Positions 42,575 through 57,338 of a stretch of DNA of 64,000 nt are shown piece after piece. How positions within the stretch are numbered: the stretch's first letter is position 1; each line of letters begins with the position of its first letter. Origin of the DNA: Atherix ibis (taxonomy: Eukaryota; Arthropoda; Insecta; Diptera; Athericidae); contig OY282608.1 of assembly GCA_958298945.1 (NCBI GenBank), positions 59,682,951 to 59,746,950 of the forward strand. Direction: 5' to 3'. Made by a program: the position numbers and the translations under genes. The notes under the pieces are model-generated. The model did not search any database, was not told the DNA's origin, and saw only the letters and a program-made list of their open reading frames with translations.

Positions 42575-43566
42575 AAACAAACAAACCAACAAACAAACCA
42601 ACAAACCAACAAACCAACAAACCAACAAACCAACAAACCAACAAACCAACAAACCAACAAACCAACAAACCAACAAACCAACAAACGAACAAACGAACAA
42701 ACCAACAAACAAACAAACCAACAAACCAACAAGCCAACAAGCCAACAAACCAACAAGCCAACAAACGAACAAATCAACAAACCAACAAACCAACAAACCA
42801 ACAAACCAACAAACCAACAAACCAACAAACCAACAAACCAACAAACCAACAAACCAACAAACCAACAAACCAACAAACGAACAAGCCAACAAACCAACAA
42901 ACCAACAAACCAACAAACCAACAAACCAACAAACCAACAAGCCAACAAACCAGCAAACGAACAAACCAACAAACCAACAAACCAACAAACCAACAAACGA
43001 ACAAACCAACAAGCCAACAAGCCAACAAACCAACAAACCAACAAACCAACAAGCAAACAAACGAACAAACCAACAAACCAACAAACCAACAAATCAACAA
43101 ACCAACAAACCAACAAACCAACAAACCAACAAACCAACAAACCAACAAACCAACAAAAGAACAAACGAACAAACCAACAAACAAACAAACCAACAAACCA
43201 ACAAGCGCACAAGCCAACAAACCAACAAGCCAACAAGCCAACAAACCAACAAACCAAGTAACCAACAAACCAATAAACCAACAAACCAACAATCCAACAA
43301 ACCAACAAACCAACAAACCAACAAACCAACAAACCAACAAACGAACAAGCCAACAAACCAACAAACCAACAAACCAGCAGACGAACAAACAAACAAACCA
43401 ATAAACCAACAAACAAAGAAACCAACAAACCAACAAACCAACAAACCAACAAACCAACAAACAAACAAGCCAACAAACCAACAAGCCAACAAAGAAATAA
43501 ACCAACAAACCAACAAACCAACAAGCCAACAAACCAACAAACGAACAAACCAAAAAACCAACAAAC

Positions 43567-43879
43567 GTACAAACCAACAAGCCAACAAGCCAACAAACCA
43601 ACTAGCCAACAAACAAACAAACCAACAAACCAACAAACCAACAAACAAATAAACCAACAAACCAGCAAACTAACAAACCAACAAGCCAACAAACCAGCAA
43701 ACTAACAAACCAACAAACCAACAAACCAACAAACGAACAAACCAACAAGCCAACAAACCAACAAACCAACAAGCCAACAAACGAACAAACCAACAAACCA
43801 ACAAACCAACAAATCAACACACCAACAAACCAACAAATCAACAAACCAACAAACCAACAAACCAACAAACGAACAAGTG
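43567..43879. repeat. 1,556-bp-offset duplication, right copy
   Basis: The matching landmarks are at 43567, 43603, 43814 and 43877. The constant offset over 310 bases shows a segment copied without unit gain or loss. Confidence 0.8.
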
Positions 43880-43916
43880 AACAAACCAACAAACAAACAA
43901 ACCAACAAACCAACAA

Positions 43917-44154
43917 GCGCACAAGCCAACAAACCAACAAGCCAACAAGCGAACAAACCAACAAACCAACAAACCAACAAACCAACAAACCAACAAACCA
44001 ACAAACCAACAAACCAACAAACCAACAAATGAACAAGCCAACAAACCAACAAACCAACAAACCAACAAACAAACAAACCAACAAACCAACAAACCAACAA
44101 ACCAACAAACCAACAAACGAACAAATCAACAAACCAACAAACCAACAAGCACAC
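43917..44154. repeat. Module V, copy 9
   Basis: Landmarks fall at 43917 and 44149, 232 bases apart. Its left landmark is offset by exactly 1,556 from copy 8 and its right landmark by 1,580, so three units were added. Confidence 0.8.
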
Positions 44155-44623
44155 AAACAAACAAACCAACAAACAAACCAACAAACCAACAAACCAACAA
44201 ACCAACAAACCAACAAACCAACAAACCAACAAACCAACAAACCAACAAACCAACAAACCAACAAACCAACAAACCAACAAACGAACAAACGAACAAACCA
44301 ACAAACAAACAAACCAACAAACCAACAAGCCAACAAGCCAACAAACCAACAAGCCAACAAACGAACAAATCAACAAACCAACAAACCAACAAACAAACAA
44401 ACCAACAAACCAACAAACCAACAAACCAACAAACCAACAAACGAACAAATCAACAAACCAACAAACCAACAAGCACACAAACAAACAAACCAACAAACAA
44501 ACCAACAAACCAACAAACCAACAAACCAACAAACCAACAAACCAACAAACCAACAAACCAACAAACCAACAAACCAACAAACCAACAAACCAACAAACTA
44601 ACAAACCAACAAACCAACAAACC

Positions 44624-44882
44624 AATAAGCTAACAAACCAAAAAAACAACAAACCAAAAAACCAATAAACCAACAAACCAACAAACGAACAACCCAACAA
44701 ACCAACGAACCAACAAATCAACAAACCAACAAACAAACAAACCAAAAAACCAACCAACCAACAAACCAACAAGCCAACAAACCAACAAACCAAGTAACCA
44801 ACAAACCAATAAACCAACAAACCAAGAAACCAACAAACCAACAAACCAACAAGCCAACAAACCAACAAACCAATAAGCCTAC
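44624..44882. repeat. Module IV, copy 9
   Basis: Landmarks fall at 44626 and 44874, 248 bases apart. A C-to-A change makes a seven-A run at about 44,640. Confidence 0.75.
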
Positions 44883-47800
44883 AAACCAACAAACCAACAA
44901 ACCAACAAACCAACAAGCCAACAAGCCAACAAACCAACAAACCAACAAACCAACAAACCAACAAACCAACAAAACAACAAACAAACAAACTAACAAACCA
45001 ACAAACCAACAAACCAACAAACCAACAAACAAAAAAACCAACAAACCAACAAACGAACAAGCCAACAAAACACCAAACCAACAAACCAACAAACAAACAA
45101 ACCAACAAACCAACAAACCAACAAACCAACAAACCAACAAACGAACAAACCAACAAGCCAACAAACAAACAAACCAACAAACAAACCAACAAACCAACAA
45201 ACCAACAAACCAACAAACTAACAAACCAACAAACCAACAAACCAACAAACTAACAAACTAACAAACGAACAAACGAACAAACCAACAAACAAAGAAACCA
45301 ACAAGCCAAGAAGCCTACAAGCCAACAAACCAACAAGCCAACAAACGAACAGACCAACAAACCAACAAACCAACAAACCAACAAACCAACAAACCAACAA
45401 ACCAACAAACCAACAAACCAACAAACCAACAAACCAACAAACCAACAAACCAACAAACCAACAAACCAACAAACCAACAAGCTAACAAACCAAAAAACCA
45501 ACAAACCAACAAACCAACAAACCAACAAACCAACAAACGAACAAGCCAACAAACCAACAAACCAACAAACCAACAAACCAACAAACAAACAAACCAACAA
45601 ACCAACAAGCCAACAAACTTACAAACCAACAAGTCAACAACCCAAAAAGCCAACAAAACAACAAACCAACAAACCAACAAACCAACAAACCAACAAACCA
45701 ACAAACCAACAAACCAACAAACCAACAAACCAACAAACCAACAAACCAACAAACCAACAAACGAACAAGCCAACAAACCACCAAACCAACAAACCAACAA
45801 ACCAACAAACGAACAAACCAACAAGCCAACAAACAAACAAACCAACAAACAAACCAACAAACCAACAAACCAACAAACTAACAAACCAACAAATTAACAA
45901 ACCAACAAACTAACAAACTAACAAACGAACAAACGAACAAACCAACAAACAAAGAAACCAACAAACCAAGAAGCCAACAAGCCAACAAACCAACAAGCCA
46001 ACAAACCAAGTAACCAACAAACCAATAAACCAACAAACCAAGTAACCAACAAACGAACAAACCAACAAGCCAACAAACCAAAAAACCAACAAGCCAACAA
46101 GCCAACAAACCAACAAACCAAAAACCAACAAACCAACAAACCAACAAAACAACAAACAAACAAACTAACAAAACAACAAACAAACAAACTAACAAACCAA
46201 CAAATCAACAAACCAACAAGCCAACAAGCCAACAAACCAAGAAACCAACAAACCAATAAACCAACAAACCAAGAAACCAACAAACGAACAAACCAACAAG
46301 CCAACAAACCAACAAACCAACAAGCCAACAAGCCAACAAACCAACAAACCAACAAACAAACAAACCAACAAACCAACAAACCAACAAAACAACAAACAAA
46401 CAAACTAACAAACCAACAAACCAACAAACCAATAAACGAACAAACCAACAAGCCAACAAACAAACAAACCAACAAACAAACCAACAAACCAACAAACCAA
46501 CAAACCAACAAACTAACAAACCAACAAACCAACAAACCAACAAACCAACAAACTAACAAACTAACAAACGAACAAACGAACAAACCAACAAACAAAGAAA
46601 CCAACAAACCAAGAAGCCAACAAGCCAACAAACCAACAAGCCGACAAACGAACAGACCAACAAACCAACAAACCAACAAACTAACAAACCAACAAACCAA
46701 CAAACCAACAAACCAACAAACCAACAAACCAACAAACCAACAAACCAACAAACCAACAAACCAACAAACCAACAAGCTAACAAACCAAAAAACCAACAAA
46801 CCAACAAACCAACAAACCAACAAACGAACAAGCCAACAAACCAACAAACCAACAAACCAACAAACCAACAAACAAACAAACCAACAAACCAACAAGCCAA
46901 CAAACTTACAAACCAACAAGTCAACAACCCAACAAGCCAACAAAACAACAAACCAACAAACCAACAAACCAACAAACCAACAAACCAACAAACCAACAAA
47001 CCAACAAACCAACAAACCAAAAAAACCAACAAATCAACAAACTAACAAGCCAACAAACCAACAAACCAAGTAACCAACAAACCAATAAACCAACAAACCA
47101 AGAAACCAACAAACCAACAAACCAACAAGCCAACAAACCAACAAGCCAACAAACGAACAAACGAACAAACGAACAAACGAACAAACGAACAAACCAACAA
47201 ACCAACAAACCAACAAACCAACAAACCAACAAACCAACAAACGAACAAACCAACAAACCAACAAACCAACAATCCAACAAACCAACAAACCAACAAACCA
47301 ACAAACCAACAAACCAACAAACCAACAAAGCAACAAACGAACAAGCCAACAAACCAACAAACCAGCAGACGAACAAACAAACAAACCAATAAACCAACAA
47401 ACAAAGAAACCAACAAACCAACAAACACACAAGCCAACAAGCCAACAAACCGACAAGCCAACAAAGAAATAAACCAACAAACCAACAAACAAATAAACTA
47501 ACAAACCAACAAGCCAACAAACCACCAAGCCAACAAACCAACAAGCCAACAAACCAACAAACCAACAAACCAACAAGCCAACAAACCAACAAACGAACAA
47601 ACCAACAAACCCACAAACGAACAAACCAACAAGCCAACAAGCCAAAAAACCAACATGCTAACAAACGAACAAACCAACAAACAAACAAACCAACAAACCA
47701 ACAAACTAACAAACAAATAAATTAACAAACCAACAAACCAACAAACCAACAAACCAACAAACCAACAAACCAACAAACCAAGAAACCAAGAAACCAACAA

Positions 47801-49128
47801 ACCAACAATCCAACAAACCAACAAACCAACAAACCAACAACCCAACAAACCAACAAACAAACAAACCAACAAACCAACAAGCCTACAGACCAACAAACCA
47901 ACAAGCCAACAAGCCAACAAACCAACAAACCAACAAACCAACAAACCAACAAACCAACAAACCAACAAACTAACAAACCAACAAACCAACAAACCAACAA
48001 ACAAACAAACGAAAAAACAAACAAACCAACAAATCAACAAACCAACAAGCCAACCACCCAACATACCAACAAACCAAGTAACCAACAAACCAATAAACCA
48101 ACAAACCAAGAAACCAACAAACCAACAAACCAACAAGCCAACAAACCAACAAGCCAACAAACGAACAAACGAACAAACGAACAAACGAACAAACCAACAA
48201 ACCAACAAACCAACAAACCAACAAACCAACAAACCAAAAAACCAACAAACCAACAAACGAACAAGCCAACAAACCAACAATCCAAAAAACCAACAAACCA
48301 ACAGACGAACAAACAAACAAACCAACAAACTTACAAACCAAGAAACCAACAAACCAACAAACAAACAAGCCAACAAGCCAACAAACCAACAAGCCAACAA
48401 AGAAATAAACCAACAAACCAACAAACCAACAAACAAATAAAATAACAAACCAACAAGCCAACAAACCACCAAGCCAACAAACCAACAAACCAATAAACCA
48501 ACAAACCAACAAACCAACAAGCCAACAAACCAACAAACGAACAAACCAACAAACCCACAAACGAACAAACCAACAAGCCAACAAACCTATAAGCCAACAA
48601 ACGAACAAACCAACAAACAAACAAACCTACAAACAAACAAACCAACAAACCAACAAACCAACAAACAAATAAATCAACAAACCAACAAACCAACAAACCA
48701 ACAAACCAACACACCAACAAACCAACAAACCAAAAAGTAACAAACCAACAAACAAACAAACCAACAAACCAACAAGCGTATAAACCAACAAACCAACAAG
48801 CCAACAAGCCAACAAACCAACAAACCCACAAACCAACAAACCAATAAACCAGCAAACCAACAAACCAACAAACCAACAAACCAACAAACGAACAAACGAA
48901 AAAACAAACAAACCAACAAACCAACAAACCAATAAACCAACAAACCAACAAACCAACAAACCAACAAGCCAACAAACCGAAAAACCAATAAACCAACAAA
49001 CCAACAAACCAACAAACCAACAAACGAACAAGCCAATAAACCAACAAACCAACAAACCAACAAACAAAAAAACCAACAAACCAACAAGCCAACAAACTAA
49101 CAAACCAACAAGCCAACAAGCCAACAAG

Positions 49129-49303
49129 CCAACAAACCAACAAACCAACAAACCAACAAACCAACAAACCAACAAACCAACAAACCAACAAACCAACAAA
49201 CCAACAAACCAACAAACCAACAAACCAACAAACCAACAAACCAACAAACCAACAAACCAACAAACCAACAAACCAACAAACCAACAAACCAACAAACCAA
49301 CAA
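49129..49303. repeat. Perfect canonical tract, 175 bp
   Basis: There is no variant between the G-bearing units at 49128 and 49304, which are 22 units apart. The flanks are a run of AAGCCAAC units on the left and AAGCCAAC then CCAAAAAACC on the right. Confidence 0.9.
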
Positions 49304-49568
49304 GCCAACAAACCAAAAAACCAACAAATCAAAAAACCAACAAGCCAACAAACCAACAAACCAACAAACCAATTAACCAACAAACCAACAAACCAAGAAA
49401 CCAACAAACCAACAAACCAACCAACCAACAAACCAACAAACCAACAAATCAACAAACCAACAAACCAACAAACCAACTAACCAACTAACCAACAAACCAA
49501 AAAACGAACAAGCCAACAAACCAACAAACCAACAAACCTACAAACCAACAAGCCAACAAGCCAACAAG

Positions 49569-49751
49569 CCAACAAACCAACAAACCAACAAACCAACAAA
49601 CCAACAAACCAACAAACCAACAAACCAACAAACCAACAAACCAACAAACCAACAAACCAACAAACCAACAAACCAACAAACCAACAAACCAACAAACCAA
49701 CAAACCAACAAACCAACAAACCAACAAACCAACAAACCAACAAACCAACAA
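49569..49751. repeat. Perfect canonical tract, 183 bp
   Basis: The flanks are the same type as at 49129-49303, with boundary G variants 23 units apart. It lies 448 bp (56 units) downstream at the right-hand marker. Confidence 0.9.
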
Positions 49752-49776
49752 GCCAACAAACCAAAAAACCAACAAA

Positions 49777-51664
49777 TCAAAAAACCAACAAGCCAACAAA
49801 CCAACAAACCAACAAACCAATTAACCAACAAACCAACAAACCAAGAAACCAACAAACCAACAAACCAACAAGCCAACAAACCAACAAGCCAACATAACGA
49901 ACAAACTAACAAACCAACAAACCAACAAACAAACCAACCAACAAACCAACAAACCAACAAATCAACAAACCAACAAACCAACAAACCAACTAACCAACTA
50001 ACCAACAAACCAAAAAACGAACAAGCCAACAAACCAACAAACCAACAAACCAACAAACCAACAAACCAACAAACCAACAAACGAACAAACAAACAAACCA
50101 ACAAACCAAAAAACCAAGAAACCAACAAACCAACAAACAAACAAGCCAACAAGCCAACAAGCCAACAAACCAACAAGCCAACAAAGAAATAAACCAACAA
50201 ACCAACAAACCAACAAACCAACAAACAAATAAACCAACAAACCAACAAGCCAACAAACCAACAAGCCAACAAACCAACAAACCAACAAACCAACAAACCA
50301 ACAAACCAACAAACCAACAAACCAACAAACCAACAAACCAACAAACCAACAAGCCAACAAACCAACAAGCGAACAAACCGACACACCAACAAACGAACAA
50401 ACCAACAAGTCAACAAACCAACAAACCAACAAACCAACAAAACAATTAACCAACAAACAAACAAACCAAGAAAACAAGAAACCAACAAACCAACAAGCCA
50501 ACAAGCCAACAAACCAACAAACCAACAAACCAACAAACCAACCAACCAACAACCCAACAAACCAACAAACAAACAAACCAACAAACCAACAAGCCTACAA
50601 ACCAACAAACCAACAAGCCAACAAGCCAACAAACTAACAAACCAACAAACCAACAAAACAACAAACCAACAGACCAACAAACCAACAAACCAACAAACCA
50701 ACAAACGAACAAACCAACAAACCAACAAACCAACAAACCAACAAACCAACAAACAAAAAAACCAACAAACCAACAAACCAACAAACCAACAAGGCAACAA
50801 ACCAACAAACCAATAAACCAAGTAACCAACAAACCAACAAACCAACAAACCAACAAACCAAGAAACCAACAAACCAACAAACCGACAAGCCAACAAACCA
50901 ACAAACCAACAAACCAACAAACCAATTAACCAACAAACCAACAAACCAACAAACCAAGAAACCAACAAATTAACAAACCAACAAGCCAACAAACCAACAA
51001 GCCAACAAACGAACAAACCAACAAAACAACAAACCAACAAACGAACAAACGAACAAACCAACAAACCAACAAACCAACAAACCACAAACAAACAAACCAA
51101 CAAACCAACAAACCAACAAACGAACAAGCCAACAAACCAACAAACCAACAAATTAACAAACCAACAAACCAACAAACCAACAAGCCAACAAACCAACAAA
51201 CCAACAAACCAACAAACCAACAAACCAACAAGCCAACAACCCAACAAACCAACAAGCCAACAAACGAACAAACCAACAAACAAACAAACCAACAAACCAA
51301 CAAACAAATAAATCAACAAACCAACAAACCAACAAACCAACAAACCAACAAACCAACAAACCAACAAACCAACAAACCTACAAACAAACAAACCAAGAAA
51401 CCAACAAACCAACAAACCAATAAGCCAACAAACCAACAAACCAACAAACCAACAAACCAACAAACCAACAACCCAACAAACCAACAAACCAACAAACCAA
51501 CAAACCAACAAACCAACAAACCAACAAACCAACAAACCAACAAACCAACAAACCAACAAACCAACAAACCAACAAACCAACAAACCAACAAACAAAAAAA
51601 CCAACAAACCAACAAACCAACAAGCCAACAAACCAACAAACCAACAAACCAACAAACCAAGTTA
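49777..51664. repeat. Module VII, copy 1
   Basis: Landmarks are AAATCAAAAAACC (T 49777), CATAACG (49893), AATTAACC (T 50446), AACCACAAAC (51081) and CCAAGTTACC (G 51661). The end-to-end span is 1,884 bases. Confidence 0.75.
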
Positions 51665-53380
51665 CCAACAAACCAACAAACCAACTAACCAAGAAACCAA
51701 CAAACCAACAAACCAACAAGCCAACAAACCAAAAAACCAACAAACCAACAAGCCAACAAACCTAAAAACCAACAAACCAACAAACCAACAAACCAACAAA
51801 CCAACAAACCAACAAACAAACAAACTAACAAGCCAACAAACCAACAAACCAACAAACCAACAAACCAAAAAAAGAACAAACGAACAAACCAACAAACCAA
51901 CAAACAAACAAACCAACAAACCAACAAACCAACAAACCAACTAACAAACAAACCAACAAGCCAACAAACCAACAAACCAACAAACCAACAAACCAACAAA
52001 CCAACAAACCAACAAACCAAGAAACCAACAAACCGACAAACCAACAAGATTACAAACCAACAAACCAACAAGCCAACAAGCCAACAATCCAAAAAACCAA
52101 CAAACCAACAAACCAACAAACCAACAAACCAACAAACCAACAAACCAACAAACCAACAAACCAACAAACCAACAAACCAACAAGCCAACAAACCAACAAG
52201 CCAACAAGCTAACAAGCCAACAAACCAACAAGCCAACAAACGAACAAACCAACAAGCAAACAAACCAACAAACCAACAAACCAACAAACCAATAAACGAA
52301 CAAACGAACAAACCAACATACCAACAAACGAACAAACCAACAAACCAACAAACAAACAAACCAACAAACCAACAAGCCAACAAGCCAACAAACCAACAAA
52401 CCAACAAACCAACAAACCAACAAACAAACAAACCAACAAATTAACAAGCCAACAAGCCAACAAACCAACAAACCAACAAACGAACAAGCCAACAAACCAA
52501 TAAACCAACAAACCAACAAAACAACAAGCCAACAAGCCAACAAGCCAACAAACCAACAAACCAACAAACCAACAAACAAACAAACAAGCCAACAAGCCAA
52601 CAAACCAACAAGCCAACAAAGAAATGAACCAACGAACCATCAAACTAACAAACAAATAAACCAACAAACCAACAAACCAACCAACCAACAAGCCAACAAA
52701 CCAACAAACCAACAAATCAACAAACCAACAAACCAACAAACCAACAAGCCAACAAACCAACAAACGAACAAACGAACAAACCAACAAACGAACAAACCAA
52801 CAAGCCAACAAGCCAACAAACCAACAAGCCAACAAACGAACAAACCAACAAACAAACAAACCAACAAACCAACAAACTAACAAACCAACAAACAAACAAA
52901 CCAACAAACCAACAAGCGAATAAACCAACAAACCAACAAGCCAACAAGCCAACAAACCAACAAACGAACAAACGAAAAAACAAACAAACCAACAAACCAA
53001 CAAACCAATAAACCAACAAACCAACAAACCAACAAACCAACAAGCCAACAAACTGAAAAACCAACAAACCAACAAACCAACAAACCAACAAACCAACAAA
53101 CCAACAAACCAACAAACGAACAAACGAAAAAACAAACAAACCAACAAACCAACAAACCAATAAACCAACAAACCAACAAACCAACAAACCAACAAACCAA
53201 CAAGCCAACAAACTGAAAAACCAACAAACCAACAAACCAACAAACCAACAAACCAACAAACCAACAAACCAACAAACAAACAAGTCAACAAACCAACAAA
53301 CCAACAAACCAACAAACAAAAAAACCAACAAACCAACAAGCCAACAAACTAACAAACCAACAAGCCAACAAGCCAACAAG

Positions 53381-53563
53381 CCAACAAACCAACAAACCAA
53401 CAAACCAACAAACCAACAAACCAACAAACCAACAAACCAACAAACCAACAAACCAACAAACCAACAAACCAACAAACCAACAAACCAACAAACCAACAAA
53501 CCAACAAACCAACAAACCAACAAACCAACAAACCAACAAACCAACAAACCAACAAACCAACAA
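53381..53563. repeat. Perfect canonical tract, 183 bp
   Basis: This is the equivalent of 49569-49751 in the next module VII copy, again 23 units between boundary variants. Confidence 0.9.
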
Positions 53564-53588
53564 GCCAACAAACCAAAAAACCAACAAA

Positions 53589-55468
53589 TCAAAAAACCAA
53601 CAAGCCAGCAAACCAACAAACCAACAAACCAATTAACCAACAAACCAACAAACCAAGAAACCAACAAACCAACAAACCAACAAGCCAACAAACCAACAAG
53701 CCAACATAACGAACAAACTAACAAACCAACAAACCAACAAACAAACCAACCAACAAACCAACAAACCAACAAATCAACAAACCAACAAACCAACAAACCA
53801 ACTAACCAACTAACCAACAAACCAAAAAACCAACAAGCCAACAAACCAACAAACCAACAAACCAACAAGCCAACAAACCAACAAGCCAACAAAGAAATAA
53901 ACCAACAAACCAACAAACCAACAAACCAACAAACAAATAAACCAACAAACCAACAAGCCAACAAACCAACAAGCCAACAAACCAACAAACCAACAAACCA
54001 ACAAACCAACAAACCAACAAACCAACAAACCAACAAACCAACAAACCAACAAACCAACAAACCAACAAACCAACAAACCAACAAACCGACACACCAACAA
54101 ACGAACAAACCAACAAGTCAACAAACCAACAAACCAACAAACCAACTAAACAATTAACCAACAAACAAACAAACCAAGAAAACAAGAAACCAACAAACCA
54201 ACAAGCCAACAAACCAACAAACCAACAAACCAACAAACCAACCAACCAACAACCCAACAAACCAACAAACAAACAAACCAACAAACCAACAAGCCTACAA
54301 ACCAACAAACCAACAAGCCAACAAGCCAACAAACCAACAAACCAACAAACCAACAAAACAACAAACCAACAGACCAACAAACCAACAAACCAACAAACCA
54401 ACAAACGAACAAACCAACAAACCAACAAACCAACAAACCAACAAACCAACAAACAAAAAAACCAACAAACCAACAAACCAACAAACCAACAAGCCAACAA
54501 ACCAACAAACCAATAAACCAAGTAACCAGCAAACCAACAAACCAACAAACCAACAAACCAAGAAACCAACAAACCAACAAACCGACAAGCCAACAAACCA
54601 ACAAACCAACAAACCAACAAACCAATTAACCAACAAACCAACAAACCAACAAACCAAGAAACCAACAAATTAACAAACCAACAAGCCAACAAACCAACAA
54701 GCCAACAAACGAACAAACCAACAAACCAACAAACCAACAAACGAACAAACGAACAAACCAACAAACCAACAAACAAACAAACCAACAAACCACAAACAAA
54801 CAAACCAACAAACCAACAAACCAACAAACGAACAAGCCAACAAACCAACAAACCAACAAATTAACAAACCAACAAACCAACAAACCAACAAGCCAACAAA
54901 CCAACAAACCAACAAACCAACAAACTAACAAACCAACAAGCCAACAAACCAACAAGCCAACAAACAAACAAACCAACAAACAAACAAACCAACAAACCAA
55001 CAAACTAACAAACAAATAAATCAACAAACCAACAAACCAACAAACCAACAAACCAACAAACCAACAAACCAACAAACCAACAAACCAACAAACCTACAAA
55101 CAAACAAACCAAGAAACCAACAAACCAACAAACCAATAAGCCAACAAACCAACAAACCAACAAACCAACAAACCAACAAACCAACAACCCAACAAACCAA
55201 CAAACAAACAAACCAACAAACCAACAACCCTACAAACCAACAAACCAACAAGCCAACAAGCCAACAAACCAACAAACCAACAAACCAACAAACCAACAAA
55301 CCAACAAACCAACAAACCAACAAACCAACAAACCAACAAACCAACAATCCAACAAACCAACAAACCAACAAACCAACAAACCAACAAACCAACAAACAAA
55401 AAAACCAACAAACCAACAAACCAACAAGCCAACAAACCAACAAACCAACAAACCAACAAACCAAGTTA
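53589..55468. repeat. Module VII, copy 2
   Basis: The same landmarks fall at 53589, 53705, 54154, 54789 and 55465. Offsets to copy 1 are 3,812, 3,812, 3,708, 3,708 and 3,804. The steps are 13 units lost and then 12 units gained, so each interval changed by a multiple of 8. Confidence 0.8.
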
Positions 55469-57338
55469 CCAACAAACCAACAAACCAACTAACCAAGAAA
55501 CCAACAAACCAACAAACCAACAAGCCAACAAACCAAAAAACCAACAAGCCAACAAGCCAACAAACCTAAAAACCAACAAACCAACAAACCAACAAACCAA
55601 CAAACAAACAAACCAACAAACCAACAAACTAACAAGCCAACAAACCAACAAACCAACAAACCAACAAACCAAAAAAAGAACAAACGAACAAACCAACAAA
55701 CCAACAAACAAACAAACCAACAAACCAACAAAACAACAAACCAAGTAACAAACAAACCAACAGGCCAACAAACCAACAAACCAACAAACCAACAAACCAA
55801 CAAACCAACAAACCAACAAACCAAGAAACCAACAAACCAACAAACCAACAAACCAACAAGCCAACAAACCAACAAACCAACAAGCCAACAAGCCAACAAA
55901 CCAAAAAACCAACAAACCAACAAACCAACAAACCAACAAACCAACAAACCAACAAACCAACAAACCAACAAACCAACAAGCCAACAAACCAACAAGCCAA
56001 CAAGCTAACAAGCCAACAAACCAACAAGCCAACAAACGAACAAACCAACAAGCAAACAAACCAACAAACCAACAAACCAACAAACCAATAAACGAACAAA
56101 CGAACAAACCAACATACCAACAAACGAACAAACCAACAAACCAACAAACAAACAAACCAACAAACCAACAAGCCAACAAGCCAACAAACCAACAAACCAA
56201 CAAACCAACAAACCAACAAACCAACAAACCAACAAACAAACAAACCAACAAACCAACAAGCCAACAAGCCAACAAACCAACAAACCAACAAACGAACAAG
56301 CCAACAAACCAACAAACCAACAAACCAACAAAACAACAAGCCAACAAGCCAACAAACCAACAATCCAACAAACCAACAAACAAACAAGCCAACAAGCCAA
56401 CAAACCAACAAGCCAACAAAGAAATGAACCAACGAACCATCAAACTAACAAACAAATAAACCAACAAACCAACAAGCCAACCAACCAACAAGCCAACAAA
56501 CCAACAAACCAACAAATCAACAAACCAACAAACCAACAAGCCAACAAACCAACAAACGAACAAACCAATAAACCAACAAACGAACAAACCAACAAGCCAA
56601 CAAGCCAACAAACCAACAAGCCAACAAACGAACAAACCAACAAACAAACAAACCAACAAACCAACAAACTAACAAACAAATAAATCATCAAACCAACAAA
56701 CCAACAAACCAACAAACCGACAAACCAACAAGCCAACAAACCAACAAACCAACAAACCAACAAACCAACAAACCAACAAACCAACAAACCAACAAACCAA
56801 CAAACCAACAAACCAACAAACCAACAAACCAACAAACCAACAAACCAACAAACCAACAAACCAACAAACCAACAAACCAACAAACCAACAAACCAACAAA
56901 CCAACAACCAACAAACCAACAAACCAACAATCCAACAAACCAACAAACCAAAAAACCAACAAACCAACAAACCAACAAACCAACAAACCAACAAACCAAC
57001 AAGCCAACAAACAAGAAAACCAACAAACCAACAAACCAACAAGCCAACAAACCAACAAACCAACAAACCAAGTAATCAACAAACCAACAAACCAACAAAC
57101 CAAGAAACCAACAAACCAACAAACCAACAAGCCAACAAGCCAACAAACCAACAAACCAACAAACCAACAAACCAATTAACCAACAAACCAACAAACCAAC
57201 AAACCAAGAAACCAACAAATTAACAAACCAACAAGCCAACAAACCAACAAGCCAACAAACGAACAAACCAACAAACCAACAAACCAACAAACCAACAAAC
57301 GAACAAACGAACAAACCAACAACCCAACAAAACAACAA

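Larger units (their letters stand above)
27780..46950. repeat. Region B' of the satellite
   Basis: This region is marked by repeated GCGCACAAGCC, AAGCACACAAAC and AATAAGCCTAC variants, as in region B. It contains most copies of modules IV and V, three of the four poly-A loci and a cluster of single-base indels at about 29,460-30,300. Boundaries are set by markers and are approximate. Confidence 0.7.
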
